Shown here piece by piece: positions 12,031 through 22,457 of a stretch of 64,000 bases of DNA. Within the stretch, counting starts at the first letter, position 1. Each line of letters starts with the position of its first letter. Below the pieces are notes generated by a model. It was not told the DNA's origin. It made no database searches and saw only the letters and a list, made by a program, of their open reading frames with translations. This DNA is from Perilla frutescens (Eukaryota; Streptophyta; Magnoliopsida; Lamiales; Lamiaceae): contig BRKX01000006.1 of the NCBI GenBank assembly GCA_026008535.1, positions 4,734,501 through 4,798,500 of the forward strand, written 5' to 3'. The translations under genes and the position numbers were made by a program.

Positions 12031-12284
12031 TATTCCATTTGAGGGTATACGTTTATATTTATTTTAAATAAATTAAATCAATTCATTTAGATGTATATAA
12101 TTCTTGGGGGAAAAAAACAAACAAAAAAATAGGAAATAAAAAAAAAAACCGAAAATTCAACCAGGAACACAAGATCTCTGCACAGAAGTGCAGTTCTAAA
12201 TTAAATGGTAAATAATATTTTTGATATATCTGCTAATTAATTAATTAGCAAAATTAGCAGGGTGAATGACACCTCAACAAGGTT

Positions 12285-12839
12285 TTAATTACCAAGTAAA
12301 TATAAAATGGAAAGAATGATAAGAGAAATATTCTGAATATTGTGATTCTGAGATGTCAATGGAGATGGCGTCGTTCCAGGCCGCTCTGTGAAGCACTCTT
12401 CGCAACCCTTTGGGCCATCGTCGGCGCTATCGACTTGCTCCGCTAGCGACGTATAAGTTGTTTGATTGATAACTGCAAAATCGGATATGTCCAAATCATA
12501 AATTGCGTCTCCGTAGAATTTCGCACATTGTTGGAGGCATTCGACACCATAGTTATTGAAACCAGCTTTGGTTTTATTGTTGAGATAACGTGAAACCACT
12601 GTGTCGGCGGCAATGACTTCTACCACGGCTCTATCTCTCAGTATAACACACATCCCATTGGGGCTCTGCTTCAACTGGGTTCGTGGATCGGCCTTGATTA
12701 TCGAGGTGCAGAGATCGTAGTTGGGTGTTATCTTGCACCATTTATGGACTACGTCATCGCCGCCGCCGCCGCCAGCTTTGGCTTGCAGAACTAGACCTAT
12801 TACAAGGACAAAAACCATGGTTGCGCCGCCACCACCCAT
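12285..12839 (-). CDS. PMEI-domain protein, putative invertase inhibitor-like
   Basis: An intact single-exon gene of 184 aa. Residues 1-22 form a signal peptide (hydrophobic VFVLVIGLVL core), so the product is probably secreted to the cell wall. The mature part has the four cysteines of the plant invertase/pectin-methylesterase-inhibitor fold: C35 and C44 in WCKITPNYDLC, C105 in QCAKFYGDAIYDL, and C146 in GCEECF. Two extra cysteines (C64, C101) and C149 are also present. The helical-bundle length is normal for the family, and the sequence style resembles the Pla a 1-like 'putative invertase inhibitor' subgroup. Family members bind and inhibit cell-wall/vacuolar invertases or pectin methylesterases; which target applies cannot be read from the sequence. 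Oddly, the C-terminus extends ~35 residues past C149 and ends in a hydrophobic SLIILSILYLL tail, which could be a GPI-anchor signal. The start at 12,839 is the first ATG and directly precedes the signal peptide. The family assignment is good; function is inferred. Confidence 0.85.
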   Translation of the reverse strand: MGGGGATMVFVLVIGLVLQAKAGGGGGDDVVHKWCKITPNYDLCTSIIKADPRTQLKQSPNGMCVILRDRAVVEVIAADTVVSRYLNNKTKAGFNNYGVECLQQCAKFYGDAIYDLDISDFAVINQTTYTSLAEQVDSADDGPKGCEECFTERPGTTPSPLTSQNHNIQNISLIILSILYLLGN

Positions 12840-13205
12840 TTCTATTGCTATAACTCTAAAAAATTTTATATTATAATTTATAATTAAGCCTCGCTACGTA
12901 TAATACGTACGTACCTAGCTGCTCTCTCTTCGGTATTATATAATATATAGTCGGACGATAATTAATTTCATAGGCATAATCAACTCCCATTTCGAATGTT
13001 TAGATGGTTTTCATGCCTGATTTATTGCTCTCTCTTAATTAAAGATTCTTATTTCCTTTCTCTGCAAAAAAAATTTAGAAGACATCAATTTCCTTATAAT
13101 ATGGCAATCAATATTTATTGCCTGTAAATCTATACATATAATCAGAACACCTCACCTACCCACCACAATTCATTATCATTAACGAGGTGAATAGGTGATA
13201 TGTTA
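12840..13205. promoter_or_regulatory. Upstream region of the PMEI-like gene
   Basis: AT-rich minus-strand promoter region for the gene at 12,285-12,839. TATA-like boxes occur within 150 bp upstream (TATAATATA-type around 12,870-12,950). No individual site can be assigned with confidence. Confidence 0.3.
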
Positions 13206-13208
13206 CGC

Positions 13209-13574
13209 TACAATAAAAATAGTTTTTGGAGAAAATATTATTAGAGGCGATAAATGTTATCATTTATAATATGCTTAAGTAATGACATTTACCACATGGT
13301 ATCTCTAATGCCATTTTTGTGATAATATTATTGTCACTTAATATGATATTTGATTTATTTGGTACAAATTTTTAGGAATAATCTATTTAAATATAACGAC
13401 ATGTTGTCGTCGCAAAAAATATTTTCAAGTGATAACAAAGTCATCACAAAAATATCATGGCATGTGATAATTAGAGATAAGATATTATTACTCATATATG
13501 TCTATTATCAGCGATAACATTTATCGTCTCTAATAATAATATCTTTAATTAAAGACTGTTTTTATTATATTGTA
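13209..13574. mobile_element. MITE with ~60-bp terminal inverted repeats
   Basis: A 366-bp element. The left end (TACAATAAAAATAGTTTTT, then ATATTATTAGAG, CGATAAATGTTATC) is matched in inverted orientation by the right end. The CTACAATAAAAA terminus and repeated CGATAA subterminal motifs resemble CACTA-type non-autonomous elements. No coding sequence is seen, and I could not fix a target duplication. Confidence 0.6.
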
Positions 13575-13579
13575 ATCTG

Positions 13580-14020
13580 TTTTTGTGGGTTGGTGAACGG
13601 TTCTGTCTATCCAATATATGAAAATGTCCATCCAGCTAGCTCACTACGTCATAGTCACGGGAGATTGTTGCCCCTCGTTGACTAGCTACGTTCAAAAATC
13701 GGAACATGTGCTACCCTTTTTGTTATATTGAAAATTTAACTGTACACTAGCTCACGTTACACAAACTTAGTGAAAAAAAATCTTATATGTTTATATCTTA
13801 TTCTTCTTTTCATTATGAAAATTTAAAATTTATTTTTCAGATCTAAAAAATAGACTTTTACAAGACTTCATGGCCAAGTTGGCCACCTACAAAAAAACTC
13901 TATCCATTTGAACATTTTTACATATTTTTCACACTTTTTCAAACAATTTCAACCCTTCATTTAAGAGAGAGGGAATATGCATTAGTAGGAAAATATATTT
14001 TCATATGAGTTGGAAAGAGT
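13580..14020. other. Intergenic DNA left of the truncated copia element
   Basis: No gene is seen. The short palindrome tggccaagttggcca lies at about 13,870-13,884. Confidence 0.4.
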
Positions 14021-14029
14021 TGTCTGACC

Positions 14030-15146
14030 TGTAACTGTCTGAATCGATTCGTGATGGGTAGTATAAATCGTCTAGCACAACATTTTCGGAATTGGCAATC
14101 ATTGCTTTCTTTTCGAAGAAGCTTCTCCTGACCTTGGCCTTTTTATCCTCAGGTAGCTCAGGACATTCGTATTTGTAGTGTCCTTGCTTGTGGCAGTGGA
14201 AACATTCCTCTATATTTCAATTGGCCACCCTAAATTATTCAGCTGACCTCTCAGCTGGCTATTAGTTCCTTTCTCCCTTAGCAGTTTCATCAGCTTGGGA
14301 TAGAGTTGATTGTTAATCTCTAACTTTCCTCAGCTTTTCTAGCAATCTCGTCATTGACTGGATTTGCTCATTTATATCCTCAGTCAGGATCTCCTTCTTA
14401 TCGGTTGACTCTCTTCTTCGATCAGTCACAGATCCTCCTGGATTCTCTCTGGTAGGTGAGCCTCTTGGTCGGAAGTTATTTCTTCCACGGGCTTCTCTGA
14501 ATCGATTTCTTTCAGCGTAGAAAGATGCATCTTGTGAGGAAGATGTAGATGCTTCTCTCTTTCGATTCAGGCTATAGTCATGAGCCTTGAGAGATCCAAA
14601 CAACTCTCTTGGTGTAATGCTATTTAAGTCCCTTGACTCTTTAATAGCAATTACTTTCATATCCTACTCGTCTGTGAGATTATCAAGAACTTTTAAGTTC
14701 ATCTCACTATTGGGATAGTTTCTTCCCAAATTGTTCATCTCGCTTATTATGCCAAGAAATCTTATTTTTAGGCTCGAGATGCTTTCTTCCAGCTGCATTT
14801 TGAAAGACTCATACTTGTCCACTGCTAGCTGGAGCTTGTTTTCTTTTATGGCTTTGGACTCCTTCCACAAATCAGGTAGCAAGTCCTAAATCTCCTTTTT
14901 TGTTCTACAGTTCTTTGTGTCTTTTATGTGATCCTCATCTAGAGTTTGAAATAGTACTTCTTGAGCAACAAACTGTAGATTCTTCAACTTCTTCTCTTCA
15001 CCCGTGAGAAGATGAGTTGGTTTTGGGATCCTGGCCGGTTGGTTGACATCCACGGCATAGGCTTCATTATCCATCATTATGTTAATTAGACCATCTTCAA
15101 TGACTTCCCACATGTTCTCGTGGATTGAGCATAGATGAGCTTTCAT
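14030..15146 (-). pseudogene. Copia-type gag (UBN2-like) with zinc knuckle, broken by stops
   Basis: The frame starts at about 15,146 and runs left with gag-polypeptide features: the MWEVIEDG-type N-terminus, then a segment with LKIRFLGIISEM and LKVLDNLTDE, then the Arg-rich ARGRNNFRPRG linker. A CCHC zinc knuckle, CFHCHKQGHYKYEC, lies at about 14,165-14,210. In-frame stops fall at 14,886, 14,664 and 14,313 and several more lie between 14,220 and 14,312, but no frameshift is needed to follow it. Gag would package element RNA; this copy cannot make the full protein. Confidence 0.7.
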
Positions 15147-15281
15147 CCTTCTGCTCTAGTTGTCATAATTCTCAACTGAAAAAAGAGATAGCTTATGGTT
15201 TCTCATAGCTTGAAACGTTAGCACAGATAGACATATCTGATTCAAATGATCTGCAGAAATGGCTGATCCTTAGAATCAACC

Positions 15282-15293
15282 GCTCTGATACCA
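15282..15293 (-). other. Primer binding site (tRNA-iMet) of copia remnant
   Basis: The minus strand reads TGGTATCAGAGC, complementary to the 3' end of initiator tRNA-Met, two bases from the LTR end. Confidence 0.8.
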
Positions 15294-15295
15294 CT

Positions 15296-16993
15296 TGTTG
15301 GTCTCGGAGCGAGTATATGTCAGTTTAGAGGGAGGTGAATAAACTGACTCAAAAACTTTTAAACTTTGTGTGGAATATAGGGCCCTGACTCACTTTCGAT
15401 AATTTATCTGTACTCTGATCAGTTGAGATCAGTCAGCTTTGAGAACTGATCAGTTTAGATTAGTCAGCTAGGTGATTGCTTAGCTTGTGAGCAAATCAGT
15501 TGAAACTGATGGCTGGACAGCTTTGCTAATCAGTGAGGCTTGTATGCAAAAATGTGCAGTTTAAAAACATGCAGAATCTAAGAGCATAAAGAACATCACA
15601 CACAAGACTTATAGAGGTTCGAAGCTTTCTGCTTCTATGTCCTCTCTTCCTTCCGTAGAAGGACAATCCACTATGCAAGTGTAGAGTTTCTTTATTACAG
15701 TTACACAATGAAGAATCTTATTGGACCTGAAAACGGCACCCTTCAACCTGAGCGCAGTCTCTTTTCCAACTGTTGCTATCCCGGAAGAACGAACCTGTCG
15801 ATACATGCCCCTCCTCAGCAGATTTTTAGGTTGATAGCTCACACTTACCGGTCCCAACTGCTCGCTGAGACTTTAGGTGTTATTGTCCGTCTTTACAAGA
15901 TTTTAGATCTCTCTCGATCTTCAAGAAGACAGTCTTGAATCTGTTATCAACCTGAAGTGCTCCTTCAACTTGAGCTATGTGGTTGATCTCTGTGGAACTG
16001 AGCTGAGAAGCTTTGCTCTTGCTGAAATTCTTCGTCAGCTAGCTGCTTGCTTGAGACTTGAAGTACGCCTTCTCAGCTGGGACTTTTCATACTTTGAGAG
16101 ATTTAAGTTTCGAGCTGTGGGGAGGGAGAAAGAAGAGCTCGTCCTGCAAAATATAGATTTGCGAAAAATAATCTCGAAAAGTCTGTTGGTCAGAATGACA
16201 TTCACTCTCTTATAGATGAGTGATCTTAGTGACTGTTGAAATTGGTGGTTTAGTTGATTCCACCAATGGCATTTTAGTGCTTGTAGCTGTTGAAGCTTGA
16301 ATGAACTGGCCGTTGAAGTTGATGACTTATGTTCTAGGATCATCAGGATCTTTCTATGATTTCTTATCAGGATCTTCAGTAACTGTATGTTGGAGAGCAG
16401 TTATTTCGGCTATCAGTTTTGGACTTCAGCTGATGGGGTATCAGCTGTCTCGGCTATCAGCTCTGAGATTGTCGAATTGGCAGTTCCTCTTCTGTTTGAA
16501 GCTTCAGTCCTGGAATGCCTTTGATCAGCTGCCTTTCTTTCAGCTTGTGATTTCGGCAGATAGGCTTTAGAGCTTTCAGCTCTTAATTCCAGTTGGCTTT
16601 CATTTGAGCCTTCTTCTCCCAACTGACTGATCGTTGATCAGTTCAGTTTGGTTTTGAGCTTTCAAGTTGGCTCTTTCTTCATCAGTCTCTCTCTTGGCTT
16701 TCAGCTGGACTGATGGCTTACTTATCTGTAGATGTCTTCCAGTCTCTTCCTGTTATGGCTTCCCGTAAGCTTTGAAGAGTAGACCTTGGCTGGTCTGGAT
16801 GTGACATCTCTTTCAGCTGGTGGACTATGCTTCATAGCGACTGCTTCAGCTGAGCTGAGCTTTGAAGTCTTACTTGGTCATTTCTCATGACTTCCAGCCT
16901 GAATAACCTGCAGTTTTTTCAAATAACTGTTTCATATGTTTTGACATTTCATCAAAACCATCAGTTGGGCTACTTTGATAGTTTTTCCCAACA
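15296..16993 (-). repeat. 5' LTR of truncated copia element
   Basis: A 1,698-bp sequence bounded by TGTTGG and CCAACA inverted ends, directly next to the iMet primer site. It has many repeated cagctg/agctt phrases. No partner LTR is in the window. Confidence 0.75.
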
Positions 16994-17700
16994 AACACTA
17001 TATAGTATATAAAAAAAAAGATAAAAGAAAAGAAAAATTAAAACTAAAACTCTCTCGCGCGCGCGCGCACACACACACATATACTAGACATGCGCGCGCC
17101 CACACAAAGCATCAAAATTCACTTATCTTCATTTCTTCATCAACATATTCAACTTGTCAAGTGTTTAAAAACACCAAGAACACTAAAATTTAAGATTAAA
17201 ATAATATTTAAAAATATATAATCAAAATAGCCCGTAAATCCACTATGAAGTACATAAAATAGAAAATAAGATGCAATAACATATAAATAAATGAGATTTT
17301 TTCAAGGTTAGGGTTTAACCCTTTCTTAGATCCAAAAATTGGAAGCCTAAATTTCTAAATCTCTTAAAAATAATCATAGAAAATGGAAGAGTGAAGGAAG
17401 AAAAATCTGAAAATGTAATTGTATGCCGAAAAGTAGGTCGCTGGAAAAATTTCGGCGACAACGGTTGGAGCTCCAGTGGAGAGGGAGAGGCTAGAGGGGA
17501 GAGAAGAGAGGGGAAATGGGGACTGGCCCAATTTATTTTCCAACAAATGATCTAAAATGAAAATAAAGGGATATCTATACCACTCCATAACTTAGCCCTA
17601 AAATCAAATTAAATCTTAGCTGAGCAGTAAGGATAGCATGCAACAATTTAGACCAATTACCTCATCCTGACGAGTCTCATTAATACTAAATACAATTGAC
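16994..17700. other. Non-coding DNA with GC/AC microsatellite
   Basis: Alternating gcgcgc/acacac repeats lie at about 17,054-17,083. The 17,280-17,600 part is less AT-rich and resembles a leader or gene fragment, but no frame is convincing. Confidence 0.4.
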
Positions 17701-19027
17701 ACTAAAAATATAATATTTAAATAATTCAACATCGAATATGTTCAATATTTATTGTATATTAATTAAAAATAATATGTAACATAACTATTTTTTTACTCTT
17801 TAAATATGCTAACTTTAGACATTTAATTTTGAACGTCGATATTGAATTTTTTAAAATATATTTAGTTAACTTAAAGAATCATATATATTAAAAAAAAAAC
17901 TCAATATTGACATCCAAAGTATTAAATTAAATATATTTAAAGTCGATTAAATGAACTAATTCATTTTAATACATTTAATGTTAAATGTTTTTTAATTTTG
18001 GAACTAGAACATTTAAATTATTAATTTTAAATAGTTTATATGTTTTAAAATTAGAAACAAAATTAAATATGTTTTAACTAACAAATATTAAATATGTTTT
18101 AAATTTGTGGAATTTAAATTCAATAAAATTAAAATTTTGAAACAAATATATTATGAAGTTTGAATTAAATATATTTAAATTTTTAATTAAATGTATTCAT
18201 TGATTTTACCAATTTAATGTTAAATATTTTCAATATTTTGGTGCGAACATATGTGACTTATCAACTTTAAATATATTTATTTTTTTAAATAATATTTATC
18301 CCACATTGAAAATTAAAAAATATTTTTATAAACGAACAAACTACAAATTATCATGAGTCCCAAAAATGGTTTTTTTTTTATCTTTATGGGTTTTTCAATT
18401 GAGGTGAAATGTAATATTATAATATTAGATTTTATTAATTTAATATAAAATATTAAATAAAATTTAAATTTATAAAATTTAAATATTAGAAAATAAAATA
18501 TTTAACTAAATTCAAGTAAAATAATTTAAATATATATTAGTTTATTTTTTTTTGAATTAATTAGTTAAATATATTAAAAAAACCCAAGATCCATATCCAA
18601 AATTTTAAATTAAATATATTTAAATTTAAGAATTTAGAGTTTAGGAATTAATCTTTATCAATTTAATGTTAAATATTTTAAAAATTTTGAAGTTAACATT
18701 ATGTTATCAAGTTTAAATATATTTTAAATAGTTAAAACTTACGTACTTTAATTAGAAAAAAATGGAAAGTAAAAGTTTATTTATTTGTTTATTTGTTTTG
18801 TTTTATTAGAAAAAAATGAATGGAAAGTATAAGTTTATTCATGAACATGAATTGTCTGCCGATAAAATAGTGAATAAACTTGAATATATATAATATTATT
18901 GTTTTTACATTTTATAGTTGTTTCTTTTAATTACTTAACTGTAATTTATTTATTGTAATTGTACAAACTATTTATTGTAAATTATTTATAAATCTTTCGC
19001 CGTGCATCGCACGGGATGTAATACTAG
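17700..19027 (+). mobile_element. AT-rich element ending in a Helitron 3' terminus
   Basis: The right end carries the perfect 6-bp-stem hairpin CCGTGC-ATC-GCACGG (19,000-19,014) followed by CTAG (19,024-19,027) and a T. This is the standard Helitron 3' structure, with insertion between A and T. The 5' TC end is not located, so the left boundary is arbitrary. The body is extremely AT-rich with repeated aaatatatttaa phrases and no Rep/helicase coding. Confidence 0.6.
17889..17995. repeat. Inverted dispersed repeat, arm 1
   Basis: Reverse-complement similarity to 21,925-22,020. The shared phrases include ctcaatattgacatccaaa and aattcattttaatacattt. Confidence 0.6.
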
Positions 19028-20060
19028 TATATTAAATAAGCGTAGTGTACACAATTGCACACCTTACACTAGTGTAGATTTGAATCAAAGCAAATATACA
19101 TAATAAAACTTAATTGGTTACATAATGTATTGCAAAATACTACAATTAAACAAACATTTGTGATTATATTCCGAATATTATACGCACTTTATAATGAAAA
19201 TCAACCAAAAATTAAAAGGTTTGTAGTGCATTGCGAATCAATTAGATATGGGCAAGGCCAAAATAGTGGGCGGCCAAATTTTGTAAGATGATTGCATATG
19301 GTGTGTCGAATCAATTACTTGATTTGGTAAGGACAAAATATTGGGTGGCCAAATTTTGTAGGATAATAGTAAATGGTTTGTGGAGCATTAATTAAATAAA
19401 TGTTTTTGACTTAGTATACAGTTATCATGTTCATGGTCTCCTTTTCTTTATTCACACTCCTTAGTAACCACTTTTTAGTAAAAATACAAATATTAATTAT
19501 TAAATGATACTCACCTAATCATTATAATCGTCTTTTAATTTGCTTGCATTCTTTTTGGGTGTAAATATAATTCTAATTTAATTCAAATATTCTTTGGTTT
19601 TCAATCTAAGGTTAATTAGTTGATTATTAACATCATTGTTTATTATTTGTTGTTTCTCTAAATATCACCAAATTTCTCAATATTTATAATTTTAAACTAT
19701 TTTATTCTATAACAAAATATAATTATATATATATATATAATTATTATAAAACATAATTAATTGCCTAACGCGAATGCTCTAATACAAGCACATATATATA
19801 TATATACACTGTATATGTATGTATACATATCCAGAATAATTTTTCAAGAATACTTTTAAGAGGGAACCTAGTTACAATCATATTTGTAAACCCAAAAAAA
19901 AAAAAAGTAAGCATTGCATAACATATAAATGTTGTTCTCGGAAAGGAATTAAAGGTGTGGGACTATATGTTAGGTATGACAACTTTCTTTCATTCACTAA
20001 TATTATCGGCAACTTTCTTTCATTTACTATATGTTAGATGTGACAACTTTCTTTTATTTA
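19028..20060. other. AT-rich repeats, no gene
   Basis: A ~80-bp unit with the core ggccaaattttgtaagatga occurs twice at about 19,240-19,380. Repeated gacaactttctttcattta phrases lie at 19,977-20,060. Confidence 0.5.
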
Positions 20061-20065
20061 CTGTA

Positions 20066-20093
20066 CTAGCAATTCACCTGTGCGTTGCACAGG
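20066..20093 (-). mobile_element. Helitron 3' terminus (minus strand)
   Basis: On the plus strand the order is A, CTAG, then a perfect 7-bp hairpin CCTGTGC-GTT-GCACAGG (20,077-20,093). This is a Helitron 3' end read on the minus strand, so the body should extend to the right. The 5' end was not located. Confidence 0.6.
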
Positions 20094-20439
20094 ATATAAA
20101 GTACTTAATTTATTATTATGCATATAGTATAGCAATTAAATTATAAGTAGTAATTAGTTATATTGAACCAATTTCAATAGCATATAATTAAAAATAAAAT
20201 ATAAAAAAGAAAAATTCATATTTAAAATGTGCTTAAACGTGAAAAACAAATACAAATGAAAAAATATATACCCATCATTAACCCTTATCAGACATTCTAT
20301 TTTGAGCATTATTAACATGCTCAAAGTAAGTAAACACCTGCATATTAAATAAAAAATAATTAAATAAGTAGTATAATTGTGGAAGCAGGTGTGGAGGACC
20401 GACTACATCATTTAATTTACTATCAACTATAAAATATAT

Positions 20440-20571
20440 TTTCAAAGATAATCATTCGATTTTCTATAAATAATTCAATAATTCATTAAGATTATTTATA
20501 TAATTCATTAAGATGTAATCTCAATGAATTATTAAATTATTTATAGAAAATCGAATGAATATCTTTGAAAA
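20440..20571. repeat. Foldback (hairpin) with ~54-bp arms, plus a third copy
   Basis: The arm at 20,440-20,493 (ttcaaagataatcattcgat...) is matched almost perfectly in inverse at 20,517-20,570. A third copy of the arm, in the orientation of the right arm, follows at about 20,602-20,645. Confidence 0.85.
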
Positions 20572-20645
20572 AATAATTATTTATAAAAATAATTATTTTA
20601 ATGTGATTGAATTATTTATGGAAAATCGAATGATTATCTTTGATT

Positions 20646-20810
20646 ATATTTATATTGTATACATATGTTGAGGGTAATTACTCACATAATATATCATTGT
20701 GTGTATGTAATTTTTAAATAAACCACAATTTCAATTTAATTTTGTAGGATTATAATAAATAACGAAAAAATATGTTTAAACTAAATGATAACTTAATAAA
20801 ATGGGATCAC
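20646..20810. other. AT-rich spacer
   Basis: No feature recognised. Confidence 0.3.
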
Positions 20811-21018
20811 TTGTTACAATTTGTGTTGCATTTCCTATTCCAACTCTTTAATTTTTTTTTTAAAGATATTTTTTCAATTTTCAATTTATTATGATTTATT
20901 TTAATTTAATTGATTTTGTATTTGAGGTTCATCTTTCCCCAATTAGGGTATATTAAAAAAAATTAATAATAATTATGAATCACGAAATGTAATTTGGATG
21001 GGAACAGGGGATATGATC
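20811..21018. mobile_element. MITE of the 'ccaattagggtatat' family, copy 1
   Basis: The imperfect inverted ends (atttgtgttgcatttcc / ggaaattacatttcgtg-type) surround a core with ggttcatctttccccaattagggtatat. Relatives lie at 43,433-43,832 and about 60,575-60,960. Confidence 0.45.
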
Positions 21019-22250
21019 CGTAACTTGACAGCACTAATTACCTAATAATTTTTGAAAGAAATCTAATTAAACTAATAAATTGAAATCACTATTATATTGA
21101 GTAAAATATTCAAGAAATAATAAGAAAAAGAAAAGCATAATGGGTATGATGAAAAATCATTAATAATAATTAATTTATGGGAGTACTGAGAGATATGTAA
21201 TATTTTAGATTGTCGAAAATTGATTTCTTTTAAATATGCAATTGAATTTCTCTTTAAATTTATATAAGGTGTACTATAGCTAGGTTAATTTATTTTGTCA
21301 AAATATAAGAAGATAAATAGAATAAATTTAATAAAAAATCAAAATATAACATATATAGTGATAAATTGTCCAAAAATATATTTGCGTATGTCCAAATATT
21401 TTTTTACATAAACATATTATATATATTATTAACCATTTTGGTAAATATTATATATTTTATTTATAAATGTACCTAGCTTAGATTTTATTTAACATCATTT
21501 ATATAACTGCATTTTTTCCTTCAATTTATTGACACAGGAGAGGACAACTTGAATTTTACCTGTTTTATAATCTAATCATTGTATCCTACTAAGTACTAAC
21601 ACATACATCTAAAAAATAAAATTTATTATCTAATAGATATGGTATTGTGTTTAATAAAAACTTAAGTAGATTATGCAAATGTGAATTTTTACAATATAAC
21701 TAATTTAAGCAAACAAAAATATATTTTAGTATTATATAAGTATTAAGAAGATAATAACTATGTATGTATGCATGTATGTATGTATGTATGTAAATGCACG
21801 TATGTATATTTTAAAATTACGGAGATTGTACATCATAAAATAAAATATTCACATTGGATAAATAATCAATATATTAACATGTAACTATCTAATCTTATGA
21901 AAGATGCATTAAAATTAAAAAAAATATTTAACATTAAATGTATTGAAATGAATTAATTCATTAAATTGACTTTAATATATTTAATTTAATATTTTGGATG
22001 TCAATATTGAGTTTTTTTAAATATATAGGATTCTTTATGATAATTAAATATATTTTAAAAATTCAACATCGACATCAAAAATTAAATATGTTTAAAAAAT
22101 AAAAAATAGTTATGTTAATTATTATTTTTAATCATTATATAATGAATAAATATTAAACAATTCCCATGTTGAATTAATATTATATTTTTAATTTCTATAA
22201 CATTAAATAATTGTCCAATGGGTAGAAAAACTGATAGTTACTTTTACATT
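21019..22250. other. AT-rich non-coding DNA
   Basis: No gene is seen. A (TATG)n microsatellite lies at 21,760-21,792. The segment 21,925-22,020 is the inverted copy of 17,889-17,995. Confidence 0.5.
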
Positions 22251-22289
22251 GTTGTAAGTAGCAATTGTCTACTTACATGACTGTATTCA

Positions 22290-22457
22290 GAATTAACAAC
22301 GGCTAGAAATAACCGTTGTCTATATCGAGATAGACAACGGGTATTACGCGCTGTCTTTCAGTAAGTCCTAATAGACAACACCTTTCTAGACAACGGCTCG
22401 ATTCTTTAAAGACAACGCGGATTAGCCATTGTCTATAGCCGAAATTCTTGTAGCACT
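22290..22457. mobile_element. CACTA-type transposon end with subterminal repeats
   Basis: The right edge, read on the minus strand, is gtgctacaagaatttcggc, close to the plant CACTACAAGAA terminus. Inside are eight short copies of agacaacgg or its complement in both orientations, the usual subterminal transposase-binding array. The opposite end is not identified, and no transposase is present. Confidence 0.55.

Larger units (their letters stand above)
14020..16993 (-). mobile_element. Truncated Ty1/copia retrotransposon (5' LTR and gag only)
   Basis: A minus-strand element. From right to left it has a complete 5' LTR, a tRNA-iMet primer site at about 15,282-15,293, and a broken gag gene down to about 14,020, where homology ends. 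Protease, integrase, reverse transcriptase and the 3' LTR are missing, so this is a deletion derivative or a truncated copy. Confidence 0.7.

Noticed and set aside
15609..16622. Several overlapping frames of 70-100 aa on both strands
   Set aside because: They all fall in the copia 5' LTR, are in conflicting frames and show no motif.
17055..17110. Histidine/threonine-rich frame over the GC/AC repeat
   Set aside because: It is a translation of a microsatellite.
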